Assembly: GCF_001907675.1 (NCBI RefSeq)
Contig: NZ_MPNT01000053.1
Span: forward strand, 1-26,411
Source of the DNA: Mycobacterium paraffinicum
GTDB lineage: Bacteria > Actinomycetota > Actinomycetes > Mycobacteriales > Mycobacteriaceae
Reading direction: 5' to 3'
DNA length: 26,411 bases
Position numbers and translations under genes: made by a program. Under the pieces are notes generated by a model. That model had not been told where the DNA came from. It saw nothing but the letters and a program-made list of their open reading frames with translations, and did no database searches. Shown piece after piece: positions 8,199-16,385 of the stretch; position 1 is the first letter of the stretch; each line of letters begins with the position of its first letter.

Positions 8199-9071
8199 AT
8201 GAGCTTCAACGAGGGTATGCAGATCGACACCAGCACCGCGTCGTCGTCCGGCGGCGGCATGGGGATGGCCATCGGGGGCGGTGGCCTCGGGCTGCTCATC
8301 CTGATCGGCGCGTTGTTGTTGGGCGTCGATCCGGGTCGCGTGCTCAACCAGCAGGGAAACACCAGCGGCTACTCGGCGCCCGGGTTCGACCTGAGCCAGT
8401 GCAAGACCGGGGCGGACGCCAACAAATACGTGCAGTGCCGCGTCGTCGCGACCGGCAACTCCGTGGACGCCGTATGGAAACAGCTGATGCAGGGCTACAC
8501 CCGGCCACACGTGCGGCTGTTCACCGGCTCCGTGGAGACCGGCTGCGGGCCGGCCACCACCGCGGTGGGGCCGTTCTATTGCCCCGTTGACCAGACGGCG
8601 TACTTCGACACCGACTTCTTCCAGGAGCTTGTCGACAAATTCGGTTCCAGCGGTGGGCCGTTCGCGCAGGAGTACGTGGTCGCCCACGAATACGGCCACC
8701 ACGTCCAGCAATTGCAGGGCATCCTGGGCCGCTCGCAGCAGGGGGCGAAGGGCGCCGGCGGCAACGGGGTCCGCACGGAGTTGCAGGCCGACTGCTACGC
8801 CGGGATCTGGGCCCATTACGCGTCGACCGTCAAGCAGGAGAGCACCGGGGTGCCCTACCTGCAGCCACTGAGCGACCAGGACATCTCCGACGCCCTGTCG
8901 GCCGCGGCGTCGGTGGGCGATGACCGCATTCAGAAGGAAGCGACCGGGCGGGTCAACCCCGAGTCGTGGACGCACGGCTCGTCCGAGCAGCGGCAGCACT
9001 GGTTCACCGTCGGCTACCAGACCGGTGACCCGAAGAAGTGCGACACCTTCGCCGCCACGAGCCTGGGCTAG
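8199..9071 (+). CDS. YpfJ-like neutral zinc metallopeptidase, membrane anchored (Rv2575-like)
   Basis: The protein has 290 residues. A short N-terminal region rich in Ser and Gly is followed by one transmembrane segment (about 24-42, GGGGLGLLILIGALLLG), and the C-terminal peptidase domain is predicted outside the membrane. The zinc-binding motif HEYGHH lies at 163-168, followed by RTELQADCYAGIWAHYAS, where the Glu is the expected third ligand. Four cysteines (C69, C80, C116, C128) precede the active site and could form disulfides outside the cytoplasm. Length and layout are typical of the YpfJ family, whose substrate is unknown. An AGGAG sequence just after the preceding stop gives a good ribosome binding site for the ATG at 8199. 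Confidence 0.88.
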   Translation: MSFNEGMQIDTSTASSSGGGMGMAIGGGGLGLLILIGALLLGVDPGRVLNQQGNTSGYSAPGFDLSQCKTGADANKYVQCRVVATGNSVDAVWKQLMQGYTRPHVRLFTGSVETGCGPATTAVGPFYCPVDQTAYFDTDFFQELVDKFGSSGGPFAQEYVVAHEYGHHVQQLQGILGRSQQGAKGAGGNGVRTELQADCYAGIWAHYASTVKQESTGVPYLQPLSDQDISDALSAAASVGDDRIQKEATGRVNPESWTHGSSEQRQHWFTVGYQTGDPKKCDTFAATSLG

Positions 9072-9097
9072 ACCGCCGCACGACGCGAAAGGCTCGC

Positions 9098-10711
9098 ATG
9101 TCGGACATGACGCAGGAGCGCACCGACAGCGGGGAGATATCGGTCTGGACGCCGTTGCGCAATCAGGTTTTCCGCGCTTTGTTCGTCGCGCAGTTCGTCT
9201 CCAACGTCGGCACCTGGATGCAAAGCGTGGCGGCGCAATGGGTCTTGGTCGAAGGTCACAGCAGCGCCACCGTCGTGGCGCTGGTCCAGACGGCGAGCCT
9301 CGGGCCGACGCTCCTGCTGGCGTTGTTCGCCGGCGCGCTCGCCGACGTGTTCGACCAGCGGCGGTTGCTGATGGTCCTGCAGTCCTACGCGGTAGTGGTG
9401 GCGCTCGCGCTGGCGGGCCTGACCTACTTCGGCCGCCTCACCCCGACGGCATTGCTGCTGTTCACCCTCGCCATCGGCGTGGCCTCCGCCATCACGGCGC
9501 CGGCCTGGCAGGCGATCCAGCCCGAGGTCGTCCCGCGCGGGCAGATCCCGGCCGCCGCAACGCTGGCGAGCGTCTCGGTCAACGTCGCCCGAATCGTCGG
9601 ACCCGCCATCGGCGGTATCGTCCTGGCGGTAACCGGGCCGGCGGCGGTCTTCGCCATCAACGCGATCTCGTTCGTGGGCATCATCGTCGCGCTGGCGGGG
9701 TGGCGGCAACCCAAGCAGATCGCCCCCATCGAACGGGAACACCTCGGGCAAGCGATCCTGACCGGATTGGGCTACGTGGTCAACGGTCCGATCTTCCGCA
9801 GGATCCTGCTGCGCGCGGCCCTGTTCGTCTTCCCCGGTTCGGCGCTGTTGGCACTGCTGCCCGTCACGGCCGCCGACACCTGGCATCTGGGGGCGGGCGG
9901 CTACGGTGTGGCGCTGGGCGCCATCGGTGTCGGCGCGGTGCTCGCCGTCGCCGTTCCGGCGCCGTTACGCCAGAAGGTGCCGCCCAACACCCTGCTGGCC
10001 GGGTGCGCGGCCGGGTACGGCGCCGCCACCCTCGCGGTGGTCTTCCTGCCGTTCGCCGCGGCGGCGCCATTCCTGGTGTTGTCGGGGATGACCTGGCTGA
10101 TCACATTGACGACGTTGAACGCAGCGGCACAGCTGCATCTGCCGCGCTGGGTCCGTGCCCGCGGATTGGCGATGTACCTGCTGGTATTCACCGGCTTCCA
10201 GGCGGTCGGGTCGTATCTCTGGGGTGTCATGGCCACGCGCGAAGGGCTCGGCGTGGCGTTGACCGTCGCGGCGGTGTTGCTGGGCGTCACCGCGCTCAGC
10301 GTCGTCCCGCTCGGGCTGCGGCCGGAAACCGGAAAGCTGAGCCGCGACATCTCGCGGGCGTGGCCCATGCCCATGGTCGTGTTCGAGCCATGCCCCAACG
10401 ACGGGCCGGTGCTGGTGACCGTGCGCTATCGCGTCGCGACGGACACCCTTGAGGACTTCGTTGAGGCGATGAGCGCGGTGCGCCGATCACGGCTGCGAAC
10501 GGGTGGCCACAGCTGGGGGCTGTATCACAGCCTGGAGCATCCCGACACGGTCCTCGAGCGATTCACGGTGCCGTCGTGGACCGAATTCGAACGTCAGCAC
10601 ACCGAACGCTGGCTGGAGTCCGACCACGACGGGGTGACCAAGGCGGTCGGCTACACGCTCGACCACACCCGACGGCACGAGTACTACCTCGCGCTGCGGG
10701 TGCACCGCTGA
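9098..10711 (+). CDS. MFS_3 family exporter with C-terminal soluble domain
   Basis: The protein has 537 residues. About 12 hydrophobic segments carry the MFS_3 (EntS-like, transmembrane secretion effector) hallmarks: NQVFRALFVAQFVSNVGTWM near the N-terminus, ALADVFDQRRLLM in loop 2-3, and PAWQAIQPEVVPRGQIPAAATL. After the last membrane span, about 120 residues form a soluble domain (VFEPCPNDGPVLVTVRYRVA...), usual for this family and resembling an antibiotic-monooxygenase fold. The ATG at 9098 is chosen over the upstream in-frame start at 9038 because it follows GAAAGG and removes 20 non-conserved residues that overlap the previous gene. Substrate unknown; family members export siderophores and other small molecules. 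I do not recall it at this position in M. tuberculosis. Confidence 0.88.
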   Translation: MSDMTQERTDSGEISVWTPLRNQVFRALFVAQFVSNVGTWMQSVAAQWVLVEGHSSATVVALVQTASLGPTLLLALFAGALADVFDQRRLLMVLQSYAVVVALALAGLTYFGRLTPTALLLFTLAIGVASAITAPAWQAIQPEVVPRGQIPAAATLASVSVNVARIVGPAIGGIVLAVTGPAAVFAINAISFVGIIVALAGWRQPKQIAPIEREHLGQAILTGLGYVVNGPIFRRILLRAALFVFPGSALLALLPVTAADTWHLGAGGYGVALGAIGVGAVLAVAVPAPLRQKVPPNTLLAGCAAGYGAATLAVVFLPFAAAAPFLVLSGMTWLITLTTLNAAAQLHLPRWVRARGLAMYLLVFTGFQAVGSYLWGVMATREGLGVALTVAAVLLGVTALSVVPLGLRPETGKLSRDISRAWPMPMVVFEPCPNDGPVLVTVRYRVATDTLEDFVEAMSAVRRSRLRTGGHSWGLYHSLEHPDTVLERFTVPSWTEFERQHTERWLESDHDGVTKAVGYTLDHTRRHEYYLALRVHR

Positions 10712-10725
10712 GCGGCCCTACCGGT

Positions 10726-11169
10726 TCACCAGGGTCGCGTCGAGCAGGTCACGCCGGTGGTGGCGCTCTGCGTCACCACGACCTGGCCGTCGACGGCGAT
10801 CTGGCACTGGATCTGCGGCGTGTTCGACGAATCGCAGTCCGGCCAGTGACAGCCGCCGCTCGCGTTCACGAACGCCCACTGGTTCGGGTCGTTCAACGTC
10901 GTGTTGTACACCAGCGGCTGGCCCGCGGCGAACGCCGTCTGCACGCTGTTGAGGAACTGCGACGAGTTCGCATTGAAGGCGGCCTGGCTGGGCGGATCGG
11001 TGTTCATGTACCGGACGTTGCCGGTGAGGTTGCCGGTGGCGGTGATGGTGTAGGTCACCTGGTGGCCGGCCGGATCCGCGGATGAGGTCGCGGGCGTGAC
11101 GGCCACCGCTGCGGCGGCCGCAAACGTCGCCACCGCGACCCCCGTGGTCACTATTCGCACGTTCGTCAT
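10726..11169 (-). CDS. Secreted MmpS-like protein (Rv2576c-like)
   Basis: The protein has 147 residues. A Sec signal peptide (MTNVRIVTTGVAVATFAAAAAVAV, predicted cleavage near SSA-DP) is followed by a beta-rich extracytoplasmic domain. The pattern HQVTYTITATGNLTGNVRY at the start and IQCQIAVDGQVVVTQSATTGVTCS at the end resembles the C-terminal domain of mycobacterial MmpS proteins (VTYEVTG...C.I.VDG.VV...G..VTC). Paired cysteines (CHWPDC, and CQ...TC) may form disulfides. It differs from true MmpS in having a cleavable signal rather than a retained anchor, and no MmpL gene lies beside it. The ATG at 11169 is preferred to an in-frame TTG at 11187. It is convergent with the MFS gene. Function unknown. 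Confidence 0.72.
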   Translation of the reverse strand: MTNVRIVTTGVAVATFAAAAAVAVTPATSSADPAGHQVTYTITATGNLTGNVRYMNTDPPSQAAFNANSSQFLNSVQTAFAAGQPLVYNTTLNDPNQWAFVNASGGCHWPDCDSSNTPQIQCQIAVDGQVVVTQSATTGVTCSTRPW

Positions 11170-11319
11170 ATCGAAAACGCTACCCAATTCGTTACGGCGC
11201 TACGCGCACTCAAGGGTCCCGACGCTGCATTTGTGCCCGCCAGGCGGGATGGCTCGAGCCGCCCAGCCACCGCCGCGCCCGTTCCGCCGACGTTCACCGC
11301 GCTCGGGTATGAAGCAGGG

Positions 11320-12918
11320 GTGGCCGACGATCCCGCACCGCACCACGGCGGCGCTCCTGCGCCCGGCATCAGCCGCCGCAGGTTGCTGACCACCAGCGCG
11401 GTCTCGGCCGCCCTCGGGGCGGGTGTCGGGGGCGGCGCCGCCCTGGTGTGGTCCCATCGTGGTGCGCCCGCCTTCTGGTACCAGCCGAGCCGCACCGGTG
11501 GGCCGCCGGTGACCGGGCTGCACCTGCAATTCGGCCGGCAGGCCGGCTCCGAGGTGGTGGTGTCCTGGCACACCGTCGACGCGATCCGCAACCCGCGCGT
11601 CATGTACGGAACGCCGGCGTCGGGCCTCGGCCGCACCGTGGCCGCCGAAACCCGCACTTACCGCGATGCCAAGTCCAACACCGAAGTCCGCGTGAATCAC
11701 GCCCGCCTGACCGGCCTGACCCCGGACACCGACTACGTCTACGCCGCCGTGCACGACGGCGCCGAGCCGGAGATGGGCACCATCCGCACCGCGCCGATCG
11801 GCCGAAAGCCGTTCCGGTTCACCAGCTTCGGCGATCAGTCCACGCCGACGCTGGCGCGGATGCCCGACGGCGGCTACGGCACCGACAACATCGGCTCGCC
11901 CGCGTCCGCCGACACCACGCTGGCGATCGAGCGGATGGCTCCGTTGTTCAACCTGATCAACGGCGACCTGTGCTACGCCAACCTCGCGCGGGACCGGATC
12001 CGCACCTGGTCCGCATGGTTCGAGAACAACACCCGCTCGGCGCGCTACCGGCCGTGGATGCCGGCGGCGGGCAACCATGAAAACGAATTAGGTAACGGCC
12101 CAATCGGTTACGGCGCCTATCAGGCGTACTTCGCGGTGCCCGACTCGGGCTCGAGCCCCGAGACGCGCGGGCTCTGGTATTCGTTCACCGCCGGCTCGGT
12201 GCGCGTGATCAGCCTGAACAACGACGACGTGGCGTTTCAGGACGGCGGCAATTTCTACGTGCACGGATACTCCGGTGGTGAGCAAAAGCGTTGGCTGGCA
12301 GCCGAGCTCGCTGGCGCTCGGCGCGACCCGGAAGTCGACTGGATCGTCGTGTGCATGCACCAGACGGCGATCTCGACCGCCGACAAGCCCGCCAACGGCG
12401 CCGACTTGGGAATCCGCGAGGAATGGCTCCCTTTGTTCGACGAGTACCAGGTCGACCTGGTGGTCTGCGGCCACGAACACCATTACGAGCGCTCGCACCC
12501 CGTGCGCGGCACGCTGCAGACCGACACCCGCACACCAATACCCGTCGATACCCGGGGAGATGTCGTCGACGCCACCACGGGGACGGTGCATCTCGTCATC
12601 GGCGGCGGCGGCACGTCCGCGCCCACCAATGCGTTCCTTTTCCCGGAGCCGCGCTGCCGCGTGCTGACCGGCGTAGGCGCGTTCGACCCGGGGCTCGGGC
12701 GCAAGCCGCCGATCTACGTCGTGGAGGACGCGCCGTGGTCCGCCTTTCGCGACCGGGACAATCCCTACGGCTTTTCGGCGTTCGACGTGGACCCGGGCTC
12801 GCCCGGCGGCAACACCTCGATCGAGGCGACGCATTACGCGCTGAGCGGGCCGTTCGGCGCGGTCACCGAGGTGGACCGCTTCACGCTGACCAAGCCCCGC
12901 CGCGACAAACCGGCCTAG
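11320..12918 (+). CDS. Tat-exported purple acid phosphatase-like metallophosphoesterase (Rv2577-like)
   Basis: The protein has 532 residues from the GTG at 11320. A Tat signal (SRRRLLTTSAVSAALGAG, twin Arg at 19-20) is followed by a fibronectin-like purple acid phosphatase N-domain (about 63-158) and the dimetal phosphoesterase domain. Metal ligands are visible in the normal order: FGDQ (D172), GDLCY (D216, Y219), GNHEN (N252, H253), MHQT (H347) and GHEHHYER (H385, H387). The Tyr in GDxxY is the ligand that gives purple acid phosphatases their colour. The expected role is phosphate-ester hydrolysis outside the membrane. The frame is open upstream to 11233, but that part lacks conservation features. 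The stop lies 2 bases from the stop of the convergent radical SAM gene. Confidence 0.92.
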   Translation: MADDPAPHHGGAPAPGISRRRLLTTSAVSAALGAGVGGGAALVWSHRGAPAFWYQPSRTGGPPVTGLHLQFGRQAGSEVVVSWHTVDAIRNPRVMYGTPASGLGRTVAAETRTYRDAKSNTEVRVNHARLTGLTPDTDYVYAAVHDGAEPEMGTIRTAPIGRKPFRFTSFGDQSTPTLARMPDGGYGTDNIGSPASADTTLAIERMAPLFNLINGDLCYANLARDRIRTWSAWFENNTRSARYRPWMPAAGNHENELGNGPIGYGAYQAYFAVPDSGSSPETRGLWYSFTAGSVRVISLNNDDVAFQDGGNFYVHGYSGGEQKRWLAAELAGARRDPEVDWIVVCMHQTAISTADKPANGADLGIREEWLPLFDEYQVDLVVCGHEHHYERSHPVRGTLQTDTRTPIPVDTRGDVVDATTGTVHLVIGGGGTSAPTNAFLFPEPRCRVLTGVGAFDPGLGRKPPIYVVEDAPWSAFRDRDNPYGFSAFDVDPGSPGGNTSIEATHYALSGPFGAVTEVDRFTLTKPRRDKPA

Positions 12919-12920
12919 GC

Positions 12921-13952
12921 TCAAAACAGTGTCGCCTGAACGGGTTCCGGGTCCGCAGGCATGACCGGGGCGGGCTGACGGAACGATCGGAGCTCGCCGC
13001 CCAGCCGGTATTTGGCGATCAGCGGCGCGGCCCGGCCCCGCAACGTCTCGCGGTAACCCGAGGGCAGGTACGCTCCGCGGCGATAGAGCTCGCGGTAGCG
13101 GCCCACCAGCTCGGGATGCGAGCGCGCCAGCCAGGCCATGAACCAGCCACGGGTCGAGCCGCGCAGGTGCAGGCCGAAGACCGTGACACCCGTGGCGCCG
13201 GCCGCCGCGATCTGGCCGAGCAGCCGATCGAGATGCTCTTCCGAATCGGTCAGGTGCGGCAACACCGGCGCCACCATCACGTGACAGTCCAGGCCGGCGT
13301 CGCGAATCGCGGCGATCAGGCCCAGCCGCGCCTGCGGGGTCGGCGTGCCCGGCTCGACGTCGCGATGCAGCTCCGGGTCACCGACCGCCAGCGACACCGA
13401 GACCGACAGCGGAACGTGTTGCGCCGCATCGGCGATCAACGGCAGGTCGCGCCGCAGCAGCGTCCCCTTCGTGAGGATCGACAGCGGTGTGCCGGATTCG
13501 GCGAGGGCGCCGATGATGCCGGGCATCAGCGCATAGCGCCCCTCGGCCCGCTGGTAGGGGTCGGTGTTGGTCCCCAGCGCGACGGTTTCGCGCCGCCACG
13601 ACGGCCGGCGCAGCTCGCGCCGCAGCACCTCGGCGACGTTGGTCTTGACGATGACCTGGCTGTCGAAGTCGTTGCCGCAGTTGAAGTCGAGGTATTCGTG
13701 CGTGGGCCGCGCGAAGCAGTAGCGGCACGCGTGCGAGCAGCCCCGGTAGCCGTTGACGGTGTACCGGAACGGCAGCGCGGAGGCGTCCGGCACCTTGTTG
13801 AGCGCGGACTTGCACAGCACCTCGTGAAACGTGATGCCCTCGAACTGCGGGGCGCGCACGCTGCGGACGAGGCCGATCCGCTGCAGCCCCGGCAGCGCTC
13901 CGTCCTCGACGGGCGCCCCATTGACGGCGACCGCCTGGCCCGCCCAACGCAT
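12921..13952 (-). CDS. Rv2578c-family radical SAM protein
   Basis: This is a 343-residue cytosolic protein with the radical SAM cluster motif GCSHACRYC (C72, C76, C79), which holds the 4Fe-4S centre that cleaves S-adenosylmethionine. An SplB-like core follows (KTNVAEVLRRELRR, GTNTDPYQRAEGRY, TPLSILTKGTLLRRD, SVSVSL, PVLPHLTDS). Relatives include spore photoproduct lyase-type proteins, but no substrate is established for this family. The ATG at 13952 lies 8 bases downstream of a perfect mycobacterial SOS box (13961-13976), so transcription is almost certainly LexA-repressed and DNA-damage induced, which agrees with my recollection that the M. tuberculosis ortholog belongs to the LexA regulon. 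A DNA-damage-related role is inferred. Confidence 0.9.
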   Translation of the reverse strand: MRWAGQAVAVNGAPVEDGALPGLQRIGLVRSVRAPQFEGITFHEVLCKSALNKVPDASALPFRYTVNGYRGCSHACRYCFARPTHEYLDFNCGNDFDSQVIVKTNVAEVLRRELRRPSWRRETVALGTNTDPYQRAEGRYALMPGIIGALAESGTPLSILTKGTLLRRDLPLIADAAQHVPLSVSVSLAVGDPELHRDVEPGTPTPQARLGLIAAIRDAGLDCHVMVAPVLPHLTDSEEHLDRLLGQIAAAGATGVTVFGLHLRGSTRGWFMAWLARSHPELVGRYRELYRRGAYLPSGYRETLRGRAAPLIAKYRLGGELRSFRQPAPVMPADPEPVQATLF

Positions 13953-13960
13953 GACCCTAT

Positions 13961-13976
13961 TCGAACACTAGTTCGA
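13961..13976. promoter_or_regulatory. SOS box (LexA operator)
   Basis: The sequence TCGAACACTAGTTCGA matches the mycobacterial/Gram-positive consensus TCGAAC-N4-GTTCGA with both half-sites perfect. On the minus strand a possible -10 element TAGTGT lies inside the box, so bound LexA would block it. The radical SAM start codon follows after 8 bases. Confidence 0.92.
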
Positions 13977-14167
13977 CATCGCGGTCAAGGCCCAGGGTCG
14001 AGACAGATGCGACCGGGCAACCATGGCGACTTCACCCCGGCCGAGGTTCGCTTCACACCGGCCCACGACGTACCGATCTCAATCCGGATAGCGATTCGGC
14101 CACCGAGGACGCTCGTCTGACCGGGCGCCATCGCGTCGGGTGGGAGGCTCGCAGCGTTGCCGGGGTT

Positions 14168-15469
14168 TCAGTGGCGGCGCCTCAATCGAATGTCGACACG
14201 CGAGTGGTCGAGCGTCAGTGGCAGCGGTTGGTATGGGTCCAGTTTGGCACCGGTCGCTGCCGGGCTTCGCTCGCCGAGTAACGCCGTCAATACGGCGACA
14301 CCAAGTCGCAGCGCAAGGTCGGCGCCCGGACACGCTTGCGGGCCGTGACTGAAGAAGTTGAAGGACCACGAGGAATGGGCGGCCCCCTGGGTCCACGCTG
14401 TGGGATCGAACCGATCGGCCTCGGGAAAACGGTCGGTGTCGCGGTGGTTGAAGGTGTTGACGATCATGACCTGTGTTCCCGCGGGCACGGTCTCGCCCTC
14501 CCACTCCGTCGGCTCGGTGAGGGTTCGCGCCAATGCGGGCGTGCTGGGCCAGAGGCGCATCGCTTCGGATAGGCAGCCCGCGAGGTAGTCGTCAGCGCTG
14601 TGCTCGTCGATTCCATTCTGCGCGTCGAGGAGAACCTCGGGGTGGGTGGCCAGCAGCGCCAGACAGCGCCAGAGATTGATGGCCAGCGTGTCACCCATCG
14701 CGAACATCCAGTGGATGACCTGATGGGTCGGGTGGGTGATGTCGGAGGCGGGTGCCGCGGCGAATTGTCCGACCAAACTCTGTGCGTCCGCGGCTTGAAC
14801 GTAACGGTCCAGTGCGGTCAGAAAGGTGCTGAAAAGCTTGGGGTCTCCCTTGCCGGGCGGGTTGGCCTTGGCCATCAGCGTCACGAGCTGCGCCGATAGT
14901 TGTCGGTCGTCGGTTGCGTTGTCGCCGAGAATGATTCGTCGCGCGATTCGCTGTATCACGCCATGAAACTGTGGCCAGTCGAGGTTGTCGGGCATCGCTC
15001 TGGCTTCCTCGTCCGCGACGCTGTCGCAGCGGCGGGCGATCGCGCCGCTACCGGTGCCGTGCGCCAGGACAGCCTCGGTGAATTGGCGGCGGTCGGACCA
15101 ATGGTCGCCTCGTGAGATGGTCAGGGCGTACGGCTGGAATTTGTTCATTCCGGAGAGTTTGGGCTCGGGATCGGACGCGAAAGGCGCTGGCGCGCCGCAG
15201 AGTACGAAACGGATCTGGTCGGGGCCGAAGACGAGCACCGTGGGCTTGCCTGCCACTTTCACCCAGATCGGTCCAGCACCGTAGCGCCGATGCAGCCCGG
15301 TGAGCAGCCGGTGTGCCCGGCGGGCGACACCGGCTCGGTCGAGCGCGGCGGTGACGGCGGGCCTGCGGCTGAAGAGCCCCTCGGCGAGGTTGGGCAGCGC
15401 CACCAGCATCGTGAAACGCAGGCTTTCGAGCGTGGTGGTGTGCGGCAGGGCGACCGTGCGACTCGTCAA
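14168..15469 (-). CDS. Cytochrome P450
   Basis: This is a 433-residue soluble P450, last gene of the five-gene minus-strand operon. Visible elements are the C-helix W124..R128 (GDHWSDRRQF), an I-helix with AMGDT (257-261) in place of the usual AGxDT, the K-helix EAMR (302-305), the NHRDTDRFPEADRFDP meander region, and the haem loop FSHGPQACPG with ligand Cys380. The Arg normally two residues before the Cys is Gln378. A TTG start is chosen because GAGGAAAT stands just before it and it begins 6 bases after the upstream stop. No ATG lies near the expected N-terminus. No ferredoxin or reductase gene is adjacent, so redox partners must come from elsewhere. CYP family and substrate cannot be assigned by eye. 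Oxidation of an aldehyde or ring made by the neighbouring enzymes is possible. Confidence 0.9.
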   Translation of the reverse strand: MTSRTVALPHTTTLESLRFTMLVALPNLAEGLFSRRPAVTAALDRAGVARRAHRLLTGLHRRYGAGPIWVKVAGKPTVLVFGPDQIRFVLCGAPAPFASDPEPKLSGMNKFQPYALTISRGDHWSDRRQFTEAVLAHGTGSGAIARRCDSVADEEARAMPDNLDWPQFHGVIQRIARRIILGDNATDDRQLSAQLVTLMAKANPPGKGDPKLFSTFLTALDRYVQAADAQSLVGQFAAAPASDITHPTHQVIHWMFAMGDTLAINLWRCLALLATHPEVLLDAQNGIDEHSADDYLAGCLSEAMRLWPSTPALARTLTEPTEWEGETVPAGTQVMIVNTFNHRDTDRFPEADRFDPTAWTQGAAHSSWSFNFFSHGPQACPGADLALRLGVAVLTALLGERSPAATGAKLDPYQPLPLTLDHSRVDIRLRRRH

Positions 15470-15477
15470 ATTTCCTC
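15470..15477 (-). promoter_or_regulatory. Ribosome binding site supporting the TTG start of the P450 gene
   Basis: Read on the minus strand this is GAGGAAAT, overlapping the TGA stop of the esterase gene and directly preceding TTG at 15469. It supports coupled translation and the unusual start codon. Confidence 0.5.
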
Positions 15478-16381
15478 ACTTAACGATGCGCAGGGCTGCG
15501 TCGATGTGGCTGAGCAGTGCGCGGCGTGCGGGCTTGGCTTCCGGAACGGGCAGCAGCGGGTAAATGTGGATTGCCCCGGGCTGCTCGTGGTAGGTGATGC
15601 GGGCAGCGCCGATGCTGTCCCGCAGCTGACGGCAGTCGGCGAGGAAGATGTCGCGGTCGCCGATGTAGAGGTCGATCGGTGGAAGGTTGTGCAGCGCACC
15701 GAAGATGGGGCTGACCCGGTAGTCGTCCGCCGGGAGGTGGCCGGCCCACACGCGGCCGCACTCGCGTAGGCCGGGGACCGCGAGCCACGGGTCACGCTCG
15801 GCGAGGCTCGGGATGGCGGGATTGGTCAGTGCGATGTCGAGCCAGGGACTGATCAAGGTGAGGCCCTGCGGCGGGGTGGCTCCGGCGCTGATGGTCGCCT
15901 GGGTCGCGGCGAGCGCCAGGCCCGCGCCGGAGGAGTCACCGGCCAGATAGGTGGGCCCGTCATGCGCGGCCCGGCCGATCACGTGCCCGACAAAGTCGAT
16001 CGCTTCCTCGGCATGGTGCTGCGGCGCGAGTCCGTAGAGGGGGACGTGTACAGGGCGTCGGGTCGCGTCGGCGATCGCACAGACGAGTTTCCAGTGCGCG
16101 GGCTGGATCTGGTTGACGTAGGCGCCCCCGTGGACGTAGACGACCGACGGACCGCGGGTAGGAATGGGCTCGCTGCTCGCTGATTGCACTGTGTAGCAAT
16201 CGAACCCGCTCACGGTGACGCTGGTCAGATGGTAGCGAGCCGACGTCGCGAGCCGGGAGGGAGGTTCGCCGCTGTTCTTGGGCCGATTGAGATAAGCGCG
16301 CGCGCTCCGCTCGGTTGCGTAGGTGCGAGGTCGCCGGACGAGTCGCCCGTAGGTAGCGATGGCATGCATCTGCCAGGACAT
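15476..16381 (-). CDS. HSL-type alpha/beta hydrolase (esterase/lipase)
   Basis: The protein has 301 residues with the hormone-sensitive-lipase (LipH/Lip family IV) pattern. The oxyanion-hole motif HGGAY lies at 84-88, the nucleophile motif GDSSG at 148-152 (Ser150), the acid in GDRDIFLAD (Asp244) and the His in PGAIHIYPLL (His272). No signal peptide is seen, so it acts in the cytosol, on esters of short or medium acyl chains if typical. It follows the FAD dehydrogenase gene after 4 bases and precedes the P450 by 6, so it is part of one operon. In context it may release a hydroxy acid from an ester, or remove an ester product. This is inference. The ATG at 16381 is the first start in frame. 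Confidence 0.87.
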   Translation of the reverse strand: MSWQMHAIATYGRLVRRPRTYATERSARAYLNRPKNSGEPPSRLATSARYHLTSVTVSGFDCYTVQSASSEPIPTRGPSVVYVHGGAYVNQIQPAHWKLVCAIADATRRPVHVPLYGLAPQHHAEEAIDFVGHVIGRAAHDGPTYLAGDSSGAGLALAATQATISAGATPPQGLTLISPWLDIALTNPAIPSLAERDPWLAVPGLRECGRVWAGHLPADDYRVSPIFGALHNLPPIDLYIGDRDIFLADCRQLRDSIGAARITYHEQPGAIHIYPLLPVPEAKPARRALLSHIDAALRIVK

Positions 16382-16385
16382 CAGT

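Noticed and set aside
6849..8999. A 716-codon minus-strand frame opposite the PanE-like, SRPBCC and YpfJ-like genes.
   Set aside because: Composition rich in Arg, His, Gln, Asp and Gly with no motif. It is antisense to three well-supported genes.
12291..14120. A 609-codon plus-strand frame spanning the phosphoesterase end and the radical SAM gene.
   Set aside because: It overlaps two strongly supported genes in other frames and has shadow composition.
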